Assembly (NCBI GenBank): GCA_900552555.1
Contig: URZW01000009.1
Span: 1 to 54,430 of the forward strand
Direction: 5' to 3'
DNA: 54,430 nucleotides
From: an uncultured Clostridium sp.
GTDB lineage: Bacteria; Bacillota; Clostridia; TANB77; CAG-508
Numbering within the stretch: the stretch's first letter is position 1; every line of letters starts with the position of its first letter. The notes below the pieces were generated by a model, which searched no databases, was not told where the DNA came from, and saw only the letters and a program-made list of their open reading frames with translations. Below, in pieces: positions 1-9,100 of the stretch. The position numbers and the translations under genes are program-made.

Positions 1-80
1 TCGTAAAAATTATTATTTTATCGGATTATTTTCCGAAACTTCTTGACACTAATAATTTTAAGAATTCACAAATGATGTGA

Positions 81-114
81 AAAATAAAAATGACATTGAT
101 TATTTATCAATGTC
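81..114 (-). terminator. Intrinsic terminator of the acyl-CoA ligase gene
   Basis: A 9-bp perfect stem (gacattgat / atcaatgtc at 92-100 and 106-114) with a 5-nt loop lies just past the stop codon. On the minus strand it is followed by a T-rich tail (ATTTTTATTTTT). Confidence 0.75.
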
Positions 115-149
115 TATTGAATAATTATAATTATCTTAATTTTTATTAA

Positions 150-2006
150 TTATTTATTATTATTCAATTCTTTATATCTCTTAATTTTCATAGTAGAAGT
201 TTTTTCAAACTCTCCATCTTTAATCTCAAGAGCCTTAACTGCTTTGTACGAAGTCAATTTTTTATTTACTTCTTTAATATTTTTCCAAATCACATCATAA
301 ATTTCTTTTTCAGAAAGGTCTCCATGTAGTTCTTTGATTTTATCATAATCTGGAATAACCCTTGCAGTAATAATCAATTCTTTTTCTTCTCTTCTGCTAT
401 TTGCTTCTGGTTTTTTACCATAAACCATAGATTCTTTTATTTCATCTACTTTGTCTAATAGCATTTCGATTTCTTCTGGATATATATTTTTTCCATTTTG
501 AGTAACAATAACATTTTTGCTTCTTCCTGTTATAAAGATGTATCCATCATCATCTATATATCCGATATCTCCTGCATTGAAGTATCCGTCTTCATCTATT
601 ACCTTTTTAGTTTCTTCTTCATCTTCATAATATCCTAACATTAAAGTTGGTGATTTTATTAAGATTTCTCCCTCTCCGTTTTCGTTTGGATCTTTTATTT
701 TGATGTCTGCTTGAACTATTGCTTTTCCTGCAGAACCAACACATGGTTTGTATTCTGGTGTTAATGCTGCTATTGGTGCAGTTTCTGTTAGTCCATATCC
801 TTGTAGGAAGTTGATTCCTATATCTTCTAGCCAGTTACCAACTTTTTTGTCTATTGGTGCTGCAGCAGATACTATTATTCTTAATCTTCCTCCTAAGTTG
901 TCATATATTTCTTTGAATACTTTTTTCTTGATGTCTATTCCTGCTCCTTTTAATGCATTTGTTACTGATATCATTGTGTTTACCATTTTGTCTTTTTTGC
1001 TTTTTACTATTTTTTCATTTATTTTTTTGTACAAACTTTCTACTAATAATGGAACAGTTAGAATTGCTGTTGGATGTGCTTCTTGTAAGTTTGGTACTAT
1101 GTATCTTAGTCCTTCACATACTGCTATTGATGCTCCTGTTGCCATTGGTAGTAAAAATCCTATTGTTGATTCATAGCAGTGATGTAATGGCAATACTGAA
1201 AATAGCATGTCTATTGGATATAGTTTTACATATGCTGTTACTGCATTAATGTTTTCTGCCAGGTTTCTGTTGTTTAGCATTACTCCTTTTGCATTTGATG
1301 TTGTTCCTGATGTGAAAAATAGTATTTTGAATTCTTCTGGATCTATTTCTATTTTTTCAAAGCTACTATCTCCTGATTTTATTATTGATTTTCCTAAATC
1401 AATCAAATATTGTAATCCAACATGTTTGTCTTCTAGTTTGTTTTCTGATTTCATTTCAATAAAATATTCTACTTCTGGGATGTCTTCTTTTATTTTTTTG
1501 ATATCATCTGCTTTTTTAGGTGAATATATTATTGCTGATGCTCTTGATCTTCTGATTATATTTTCTAATTCATTTAATGGTAATTCTCTGTCTGTTGGTA
1601 CTGCGATTCCTACTCCACATAGCATTGCCATATATGATACATACCATCCGTATTGTGTTTCTCCAATTATGATTACTCTTTTATTTCTTAGGTTTAAGAC
1701 ATTTGTTAATGCTGTTCCTAGTCCAAATACATCTTCTTTGAATTCTTTGTATGTTGTTATTTTGTATGGTGTTTTGTGATCTGGTTTTTCTAATATACAG
1801 TCTTCTTCTGGATAATTTTTTACTGTGTTTAAAAAGAATTCTTTTACTGTTTTGTAGTGTGTCATGTCTTCATATGGTGTTTCTCTTTTTTTCTTTAAAT
1901 TCTTTTTTTCTAGTTTTTCATAGTCTATTTCGTTTAATTCTTCCATTACATCCATTTTCATTTTTTTGAATTTCATCTTTGGAACTTTTATGTCTCTTAA
2001 TCCCAT
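150..2006 (-). CDS. AMP-forming long-chain acyl-CoA synthetase family ligase
   Basis: A member of the ANL adenylating superfamily that activates a carboxylic acid, most likely a fatty acid, to the acyl-adenylate and then the CoA thioester. At 618 aa it has the length usual for FadD-type enzymes. The P-loop-like A3 motif (FFTSGTTSNAKGV) lies near residue 230. The GYGLTETAP motif, the AGDIGYIDDDGYIFITGR hinge region and a C-terminal lysine-containing domain (STMKIKR) follow. The first ~45 residues are very lysine-rich and precede the catalytic fold, which is unusual. AGAGGT sits just upstream of the ATG. It is divergent from the TetR/YhgE pair with a long palindrome between them. The exact acyl substrate cannot be read from the sequence. 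Confidence 0.9.
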   Translation of the reverse strand: MGLRDIKVPKMKFKKMKMDVMEELNEIDYEKLEKKNLKKKRETPYEDMTHYKTVKEFFLNTVKNYPEEDCILEKPDHKTPYKITTYKEFKEDVFGLGTALTNVLNLRNKRVIIIGETQYGWYVSYMAMLCGVGIAVPTDRELPLNELENIIRRSRASAIIYSPKKADDIKKIKEDIPEVEYFIEMKSENKLEDKHVGLQYLIDLGKSIIKSGDSSFEKIEIDPEEFKILFFTSGTTSNAKGVMLNNRNLAENINAVTAYVKLYPIDMLFSVLPLHHCYESTIGFLLPMATGASIAVCEGLRYIVPNLQEAHPTAILTVPLLVESLYKKINEKIVKSKKDKMVNTMISVTNALKGAGIDIKKKVFKEIYDNLGGRLRIIVSAAAPIDKKVGNWLEDIGINFLQGYGLTETAPIAALTPEYKPCVGSAGKAIVQADIKIKDPNENGEGEILIKSPTLMLGYYEDEEETKKVIDEDGYFNAGDIGYIDDDGYIFITGRSKNVIVTQNGKNIYPEEIEMLLDKVDEIKESMVYGKKPEANSRREEKELIITARVIPDYDKIKELHGDLSEKEIYDVIWKNIKEVNKKLTSYKAVKALEIKDGEFEKTSTMKIKRYKELNNNK

Positions 2007-2104
2007 TTTTCATTACCTCTTTTATTTTGTTTTTTCACATTATATATGATTTTGCTTATTTTTTCAAGTATTTTTTATTATAATACTTGGTCAGTTTTTT
2101 ATTT

Positions 2105-2191
2105 GTTCCAATTCACGGCTTATATAAAACAAATTATGAGTAATGTGTTTCCTTACTCATAATTTATTTTATATAAGCCGTGAATTGGAAC
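2105..2191. repeat. Perfect-armed intergenic inverted repeat (element A)
   Basis: A 25-bp perfect inverted repeat begins GTTCCAATTCACGGC and ends GCCGTGAATTGGAAC. After one mismatch a further 13-bp stem (AAATTATGAGTAA) closes on a short loop. It has no T-tail, so it is not a simple terminator. Its ends resemble those of other intergenic palindromes in this window (25555, 38893, 42680, 5165, 54009), which suggests a MITE-like or BIME-like dispersed family. Confidence 0.85.
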
Positions 2192-2229
2192 TTTTATTTA
2201 AATTTTCCATTAAATTTAACAATTTTCTG

Positions 2230-2279
2230 TTGACTTTATCATATAATGGTGGTATACTGAATAACTAGAAGAGTATACT
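2230..2279 (+). promoter_or_regulatory. Promoter and possible operator of the TetR-YhgE operon
   Basis: TTGACT (2230-2235), a 17-bp spacer and TATACT (2253-2258) form a good sigma-A promoter. GTATACT occurs twice (2252-2258 and 2273-2279), 21 bp apart, i.e. two helical turns. Each copy contains the palindrome GTATAC, so they are candidate half-sites for autoregulation by the TetR product. The operator role is inference. Confidence 0.6.
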
Positions 2280-2306
2280 AGTGTAATAGAGATAAGAGGT
2301 GATAAA

Positions 2307-2879
2307 ATGAAAAAGGACCAAATTATAGAAGCAGCAAGACTTTTATTTCATAAATACGGATTTAAAAAAGTGTCGATGGATGAAATAGCAAGAGAATCTG
2401 GCGTAACCAAAAAAACTATTTACTCCTATTTTTCAAGTAAAGAAGATTTACTAAAATACTTTATTCAAGAAGAAATTCTTAACATGAAAAATATAGTAGA
2501 AGAAATTGACCAAAAAAATCTAGACTTTTTTGATACAGTAAGCCAATCAATCTGTAGTCTTTTAAAATATAGAAGAGATAAAGATTTTCTAAATGCAATA
2601 ACGAAAGAAGCTGAATGGTTAAAAAATCCGATTATTGTCAATAACCTAGAGTTAATTGATACACAAATTCAGAATTATATAAAAGGTAAATTAGAAAAAG
2701 CAAAAGCTGCTGGAAACATATATTATGAAGATGTTGATATCACTTCGTTCTTGATATATAAAATGTATATTGCTCTTATGTTTGAATGGAACGAAAATGA
2801 AAAAAAACTAGATGAACAAATGATAGCAAGCAGTATTACTGCAATTTTAAAAAATGGTTTAAGAAAGGATGTAAATTAA
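2307..2879 (+). CDS. TetR/AcrR-family transcriptional regulator
   Basis: A 190-aa DNA-binding repressor of the TetR family. The N-terminal helix-turn-helix is clear (residues ~5-50: ARLLFHKYGFKKVSMDEIA, then SGVTKKTIYSYFSSKEDLL). It is followed by an all-helical ligand/dimer domain with no recognisable specificity. AGAGGTGAT precedes the ATG at good spacing. The stop codon is one base from the start of the downstream YhgE/Pip gene, so the two are co-transcribed. TetR regulators next to YhgE-type membrane proteins are common, and this one probably controls its own operon. The inducer is unknown. Confidence 0.9.
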   Translation: MKKDQIIEAARLLFHKYGFKKVSMDEIARESGVTKKTIYSYFSSKEDLLKYFIQEEILNMKNIVEEIDQKNLDFFDTVSQSICSLLKYRRDKDFLNAITKEAEWLKNPIIVNNLELIDTQIQNYIKGKLEKAKAAGNIYYEDVDITSFLIYKMYIALMFEWNENEKKLDEQMIASSITAILKNGLRKDVN

Positions 2880-2880
2880 T

Positions 2881-5109
2881 ATGAAAAAAGAAAAAATTTT
2901 AAAAATCGTAATTTTAGCTGTTGTCATATTAATTCCAATAATTTATAGTTTCTTCTATTTAAAATCTTATTGGAATCCATATGGTGATTTAACAGGTTTA
3001 AAAATTGCTGTTGTCAATTTAGATGATGGTGAAGATAATGAAAATCAAGGGGCTGAGTTCTTAAAATCTTTGCAAGATGATGGTACTTTTGATATTTGCC
3101 CTGTATCATTAGATGAAGCAAATGAAGGTATGCAAAATGGTGATTATTATGCAACAATTACAATTCCTAGCAACTTTACAAAATGTTTAAATAGTGCTTC
3201 TACTACAGATAAACAAATATCTACAATAACTTATAGTCCAAATCAAGCTTCAAATTATTTGTCTTCTCAAATAATTAATAGTGCTGTAAAGACTATGGAA
3301 ATAAACTTACAAGCAAAAGTTAGTAGTGCAATAGCTGGTAATTTAGCTGATAATTTAAAAAGTGTTCCAGATAGTTTAGAAACTGTTTCTGATGCCTCAA
3401 GTCAATTATTAGATGGTTCAAAAACTTTAACTTCTGGTTTAAAAGAAATTAGTGATGGTACTTCAAAATTGAATAATAGTTATACTGAATTTGATAATGG
3501 TGTTAATTCTGCATCAGATGGAAGCAAATCTTTAAAAAGTGGAATTGACCAAGTTAATTCAGGTGTAGATAGTTTAAGTACAGGTTCTAATTCATTAAAT
3601 ACTGCTATTTCTCAAATAAATGCTGGTGTTGATGAATTATCAAAAAAAGGTGCTGATGGTATGAAATCTTTATCTAATGGTATTACATCTGTAGATGACG
3701 GTGCTTGTAACTTAAATACTAACTTATCTGCATATGTTGATGGAACAAAACAATTAGCAAGTGGTACTACAGCATATGTAACTGGTGCTTCCGGAGTATT
3801 CAATGGTATTGATAAATATATCAAATCTGTTAATTCTTCAAATGAACAAATGGCTACATTCTTAGCAAGTGTTGCTAATTTAAAAACAAGTTCTGACCCA
3901 GAGGCACAAAAATTAGCCATAAAAGCTCAAGCAATAATTGATAGTAATGGTACTTCAGAATTAAAAAATGGTGAAGACCAAATTAGAGCTGGTATTGTTC
4001 AATTAACTGCATCAAATTCCACACTAACAACTGGTGCTACAACATTACTAAATTCAAGTGATGCCTTAAAAGCTGGTTCAAATAGTTTATATGCTGGTAC
4101 TCAACAATTGGCACAAGGTTCTGCTTCTTTAGGACAAATAACATCTGGTATTACTAATTTAAAATCTGCTTTGAATCAAGTTCAAACTGGTACTAAATCA
4201 TTACAATCTGGTGTTGGTACTTTAAAAATTGGAACTACTAAATTAGCTTCTGGTAGTGATAGTTTACAAAGTGGATTAATAACATTAAGTGATAGTTCTT
4301 CTCAAATAAAATCTGCTTTAAATACTTTAGACACTGGTACAACTTCAGCATATACAGGAAGTACTCAATTAACAAGTGGTTTACAAGAATTTAATGATGA
4401 AATAAATAAAAATATTGATACTACAAATAACGATTTGAAAAAACTTTCTGGTATAGAAGATTTTGCTGAAAACCCTGTAGAATTTAAAACTGAAGCCTAT
4501 GGTGAGGTTAATTCTTATGGTATTGCATTTACTCCATTATTCTTATGTATAGGTTTATGGGTTGGTGCTTTAATGTGTTATGTTGTTTTATATTATGACC
4601 AAAAACATAGATTTGGAATTTTAGACCATGATAATAAACACAAATTTATACAAAATATTGTTTACATTGCTTTAGGTGCTGTTCAAGGTGTTATAGTTGC
4701 TGCATTATTAAAATTAGGTTTAGGCTTTGAAGTTCAAGATATTGGATTATATTATTTTGCAAGTATCTTAATTGGTATAACATTTACAAGCATTATTCAA
4801 TTCTTAATTAGAAACTTTGGTGATGTTGGTAAGTTCTTAGCATTGATAATTCTTGTTTTACAATTGGCTGCTTCTGGTGGTACATTCCCAGTTGAGACAA
4901 TTGATAAAGGTTTCCAAGCTGTTACACCATTCTTACCAATGACTTATTCTATTAAATTGTTAAGAGAAGTTTTAGTACCTACTGCAACAAACTTTAAATC
5001 AAATTATATTATGATTTTACTTGCTATTACAATTTGTACTTTGGTTATAACATATATTGTTGATATATTTAAAGCTAAAAAGCAAAAAGAATCTGCAAAT
5101 AATGTATAA
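2881..5109 (+). CDS. YhgE/Pip family membrane protein
   Basis: A 742-aa member of the YhgE/Pip (phage infection protein) family. An N-terminal membrane segment (residues ~7-28) is followed by the typical YxNPYGDLTGLKIAVVNLD-like entry. A long extracellular region (~150-520) is built of heptad-like SLxSGxxxL repeats and is probably an elongated helical stalk. The C-terminal third has about six membrane segments resembling ABC-2 permeases. Family members include the Lactococcus phage receptor Pip and are related to the YueB/EsaA type. An export or envelope-stress role is inferred from the fold. AAAGGATG lies upstream, overlapping the tail of the TetR gene. It could act as a phage receptor, but nothing here shows that. 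Confidence 0.88.
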   Translation: MKKEKILKIVILAVVILIPIIYSFFYLKSYWNPYGDLTGLKIAVVNLDDGEDNENQGAEFLKSLQDDGTFDICPVSLDEANEGMQNGDYYATITIPSNFTKCLNSASTTDKQISTITYSPNQASNYLSSQIINSAVKTMEINLQAKVSSAIAGNLADNLKSVPDSLETVSDASSQLLDGSKTLTSGLKEISDGTSKLNNSYTEFDNGVNSASDGSKSLKSGIDQVNSGVDSLSTGSNSLNTAISQINAGVDELSKKGADGMKSLSNGITSVDDGACNLNTNLSAYVDGTKQLASGTTAYVTGASGVFNGIDKYIKSVNSSNEQMATFLASVANLKTSSDPEAQKLAIKAQAIIDSNGTSELKNGEDQIRAGIVQLTASNSTLTTGATTLLNSSDALKAGSNSLYAGTQQLAQGSASLGQITSGITNLKSALNQVQTGTKSLQSGVGTLKIGTTKLASGSDSLQSGLITLSDSSSQIKSALNTLDTGTTSAYTGSTQLTSGLQEFNDEINKNIDTTNNDLKKLSGIEDFAENPVEFKTEAYGEVNSYGIAFTPLFLCIGLWVGALMCYVVLYYDQKHRFGILDHDNKHKFIQNIVYIALGAVQGVIVAALLKLGLGFEVQDIGLYYFASILIGITFTSIIQFLIRNFGDVGKFLALIILVLQLAASGGTFPVETIDKGFQAVTPFLPMTYSIKLLREVLVPTATNFKSNYIMILLAITICTLVITYIVDIFKAKKQKESANNV

Positions 5110-5122
5110 AATGTTATAAGTT

Positions 5123-5165
5123 TACAGTCCCCTGAATTTTGATTCATATGGGGGCTGTATTTTTG
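5123..5165 (+). terminator. Terminator of the TetR-YhgE operon
   Basis: A 10-bp stem (tacagtcccc at 5123-5132 pairing with gggggctgta at 5150-5159, one G-U pair) is followed by TTTTTG. It lies 14 bp after the YhgE stop codon. Confidence 0.85.
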
Positions 5166-5256
5166 TTACAGTTCAGTAAGGAAATTTCTTGGGGATAATA
5201 TTTATTTTTTAATATTCCCCCTGTTCATTACATTCAAAAATATATATTATCCCCAA
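5165..5256. repeat. Intergenic inverted-repeat element D (partial)
   Basis: It starts GTTACAGTTCAGTAAGG, nearly identical to the reverse complement of the right end of element E (54009-54105). Inner arms ttggggataata (5189-5200) and tattatccccaa (5245-5256) pair, and a nested ggggataatatt/aatattcccc hairpin lies inside. The outer right arm is missing. It also shares TGTTCATTACRTTCAAAAA with element B. Confidence 0.6.
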
Positions 5257-5321
5257 ACATAAAGCCCATATAGCAATCAAAAATTTTAGTAATCTGTTAT
5301 TAATAAAACACATGCAATAAC

Positions 5322-5362
5322 AAAAAAATAACCTAGAATCTTAAAATCCTAGGTTATTTTTT
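5322..5362. terminator. Bidirectional terminator after the LPKTG-cohesin gene
   Basis: A stem AATAACCTAG / CTAGGTTATT is flanked by A7 on the left and T6 on the right, so it works on both strands. The minus-strand gene ends at 5365. Confidence 0.85.
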
Positions 5363-5364
5363 AT

Positions 5365-6108
5365 TTATTTTACATCTTTTGCTATTCTTTTATATACAAA
5401 ATAACTGAATGTTCCAACTATTGCAACAACTACTATTGCGATAACTCCGTATTCTTGTAACCCTGTTTTTGGCAAAGTTTTTTTTGCTGTTGTGTTATCT
5501 TTTGCTACTGTGTTTTTTGTTTTTGAACCTGTTGTTTTATTTTCATTTTTTGAGATTGTAATCTCATCATTTTTTGTAGTATTTTCTGTTGTTGATTCTG
5601 CTGCCTTTGCTTTGCTGATTGTTACACTAATATCATTAACATTTATATCTCCTGTACCCCCATTTGCAACTATTCCACCTGATACTACAATATTTTTTAA
5701 TGTTACTTTTGTTGAATCTACACTTATTGATGATTTTACTTTTAATGTTATTGAAAATACTGTTTCTGATGTTTTTACTTTTTCATTTTTTAAAGCTGTC
5801 ATTTTATTTGTTTGTGATGCAAATGTTGGTGTCCAGCTTGTTGCTGATTTTATATCTGATGTTGTTACTGTTTCAAAAACATTAGTATCATAATCTAATT
5901 GTGCTGTTAAAGCATCAATTCCATTACCTGCATTTATATTTGTTAAATTTACATTTACAGTAACTGTATCTCCTTCTTTTAGTTTTGAATCACTTGTTAA
6001 TGACATACTTACTGCATAATTTGTATCTGCTAGTGCAATTGTATTTATAGCTATTAACATTACAATTGTCATTATTGAAATAAGTGTTTTTAAATTTGCT
6101 TTTGTCAT
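5365..6108 (-). CDS. Cell-wall-anchored cohesin-domain protein (LPKTG)
   Basis: A 247-aa surface protein. It has a signal peptide (residues ~1-28), one cohesin-like beta-sandwich (~30-165: motifs LKEGDTVTVNVNLTN, ALTAQLDYDTNVFE, FSITLKVKSS, VTLKNIVVSGG) and a Thr/Lys/Asn-rich linker. It ends in a textbook sortase signal: LPKTG at ~212, a hydrophobic helix and a KRIAKDVK tail. It has a cohesin but no dockerin, so it can only act as a receptor, i.e. a wall anchor. It is the last gene after the 1552-aa cohesin/dockerin protein (54 bp apart), probably in the same transcript. AAAGGAG precedes the start. No sortase gene is in the window. The pairing partner is inferred to be one of the three dockerins encoded upstream. 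Confidence 0.88.
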   Translation of the reverse strand: MTKANLKTLISIMTIVMLIAINTIALADTNYAVSMSLTSDSKLKEGDTVTVNVNLTNINAGNGIDALTAQLDYDTNVFETVTTSDIKSATSWTPTFASQTNKMTALKNEKVKTSETVFSITLKVKSSISVDSTKVTLKNIVVSGGIVANGGTGDINVNDISVTISKAKAAESTTENTTKNDEITISKNENKTTGSKTKNTVAKDNTTAKKTLPKTGLQEYGVIAIVVVAIVGTFSYFVYKRIAKDVK

Positions 6109-6162
6109 TTTCTCTACTCCTTTCTTATGTATTTATATATTTTAAAAAAATATTAAACTTTA

Positions 6163-9100
6163 TTATTTGTTCTTTTTGTATGTTAATTTTTGTATTCCTA
6201 ATATAGCTTTATTTAATTCAGAGAAGTCTGTTGCTGTTATTCTTGTACTATCATCAATATCTGCTGCTTTAAATCTAGCTCCTTCTAATTCTTTTTCTGA
6301 TATTCCTAGGTATGCTTTGTTTAATTCTGATAAGTCTTGAATTGTAGTTCTACCATCTCCGTCTATATCTCCCATAACTACAGCTGTTATATCAATTTCT
6401 TCGTCATCTCTAGTTACTTTTATTGTCATTCCTGTTCCTACTAAATCACTGTTTCTTAAAGCTTTTCCTTGTGCATTATATATAGTAATTTTTCCATTTG
6501 TAGAACAATTATCTATAAATTCTGATACTGTTGTTTCTGGTGATATCTTGTCTAAGTATATATCACCTTCTTCATAATTGTCAATATCATTTTCTCCAAT
6601 TTTGTATGTTTTTGATGATAAATATAATCCATCATAATCCCATTGTGCATATACTTTTATATTTTCCAATTTTGAAGTATCTATACTTTCAACTTTTGTT
6701 CCTGTTGAATCTGGTGCAGTATACCATCCTTTAAATGAATAGTGTTTTTGATTTGGTAAATCTGCAAGTTTGATTGTTCCATCTTCAACTGTATATGTTG
6801 TTGGGTTTGCTGAGTTGTCGCTTCCTTTTGTGTTTTCGTATGTAATATTATATTCTATTGGATTTACTTCATATTTTGCTGTTACTATAACATCACTTTT
6901 TATATTTTTTAAATCTTTTTCATTATTCCATCCAATGAATTTTGCTTCATATCCTGCTGGTACGTTTGATTTTTTTGGTTCATTTCCTGAATTTTGTGCA
7001 TCTTTTCCATATTCTACAGTTTCTGTTGAAATTGTTGTTCCGTCATCATTTTTATAAGTTACTTTATATTTGTTTACTTCATACTTAGCTGTTAATGTTG
7101 TGTCTCCTGTAGTTTTTACTGTTGTTGTACTCTCAATTTTGTTGTCATTTGAATCAAACCATCCAATGAATGTACTTCCTTCTTTTGTTGGCGTTGGTAA
7201 TTCTCCATATGGTTGATCATATGTTACTTTCTTTGTTTGTGTATCTACTGTTGCTCCATCACCTGGATTGAATGTTATTGTGTATTCTTCTGCTGTCCAA
7301 TGTGCATATAATGTTGTGTCAGATGTTGGCATATATGGTGTATCTACTTTTGTTCCTCCTGTTTTTTGTGTATACCATCCATCAAATTTGTATCCTGCTT
7401 TTGTTAATGTTGGTAAATCTACTGTATTTTCTGTATATGTTGCTGTTATTTCCCCATCATCTGTTCCAAATGTATATGTAGAATTACTTATTGTTCCTGA
7501 ACCTGATTTTACTTTCCATCCTGCAAATGTTGTTGTTTGCATTATATCTGTTGTTTGTCCATCATTATCTAATGTTACTTTGTATTTTGTTGGTGCTACT
7601 GGTGTTTCAATTTCTGTTGTTGAATTGTATCCACCTTGCTCTGTCTTTTTGTCTGTACTTCCACCAATTGTTCCACCATTTGGGTCTATTGTTAATGTGT
7701 ATTTTTGTTCTTCCCATTGTGCATATAATGTTACATCTGATGTTGCATTATATGTTTCTCCTGCCTCTCCTACTTTTGTTCCATCTGTTTTTGATGTATA
7801 CCATCCTTTAAATGTTGCTCCAGATTTTGTTGCACTTGGTAATGTTATATTTCCATCTTTATAATTTGCTGTTAATGTTCCATCTTTGTCTGTAAATGTA
7901 TATGTTGTTCCTACAAATTTTCCTGCTCCTGTTAATGTCCATTTATCAAATGTTTTTGGTTGTACTAATTGTGTTTGTGTTGCATTTCCTCCGTTTGCAT
8001 CAAATTTTACTGTGTATCCATTTGGTGCTGTTGGGTTTTCTATATTTTTTGTTGTATTATAGTTTTGAGTAAAATCTTGTGATTTTGTTTTTCCTGACCA
8101 TGTTCCACCATTTGGATTTACTGTTAATTTTGATTTTTCTGCTGTCCAATGTGCATATAATGTTATATCTGATGTTGGCATATATGGTGTATCTACTTTT
8201 GTTCCTCCTGTTTTTTGTGTATACCATCCATCAAATTTGTATCCTGCTTTTGTTAATGTTGGTAAATCTACTGTATTTTCTGTATATGTTGCTGTTATTT
8301 CCCCATCATCTGTTCCAAATGTATATGTAGAATTACTTATTGTTCCTGAACCTGATTTTACTTTCCATCCTGCAAATGTTGTTGTCTGAATTATATCTGT
8401 TGTTTGTCCATCATCATCTAATGTTACTCTGTATTTTGTTGGTGCTACCGGTGTTTCTATTTCTGTTGTTGAATTATATCCACCTTGTACTGTCTTTTTA
8501 TTTGTATTTCCACCAATTGTTCCACCATTTGGGTCTATTGTTAATGTGTATTTTTGTTCTTCCCATTGTGCATATAATGTTCCATCTGATAATGCATTAT
8601 ATATTGTTCCTGCATCTCCTACTTTTGTTCCAGTTGTTTTTGCTGTATACCATCCTTTAAATGTTGCTCCTGTCTTTGTTGCACTTGGTAATGTAACATT
8701 TCCATCTTTATACTTTGCTGTTAATGTTCCATCTTTATCGCCAAATGTATATGTTGTTCCTGTAAGACTTCCTGCTCCTGTTAATGTCCATTTATCAAAT
8801 GTTTTTGGTTGTACTAATTGTGTTTGTGTTGCATTTCCTCCGTTTGCATCAAATTTTACTGTGTATCCATTTGGTGCTGTTGGGTTTTCTATATTTTTTG
8901 TTGTATTATAGTTTTGAGTAAAATCTTGTGAGTTTGTTTTTCCTGACCATGTTCCACCATTTGGGTTTACTGTTAATTTTGAACTTACTTCAATCCATTT
9001 TGCTGTTAATTTTGTATCTTTTGTTATATTAACTTTATCTGTTGATGTTACTTTTGTTCCATCTTCAGTATACCATCCATCAAATCTTCCTCCTGGTCTT

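Noticed and set aside
7272..8660. Leu/Ile-rich plus-strand frames (e.g. 7272-7481, 8079-8330) opposite the repeat genes
   Set aside because: They are shadows of the Thr/Val-rich minus-strand genes, lack ribosome sites and simply repeat with the underlying 849-bp unit.
7291..8988. CRISPR-like periodic repeats
   Set aside because: The period is 849 bp, in frame and protein-coding; there is no short repeat-spacer pattern.
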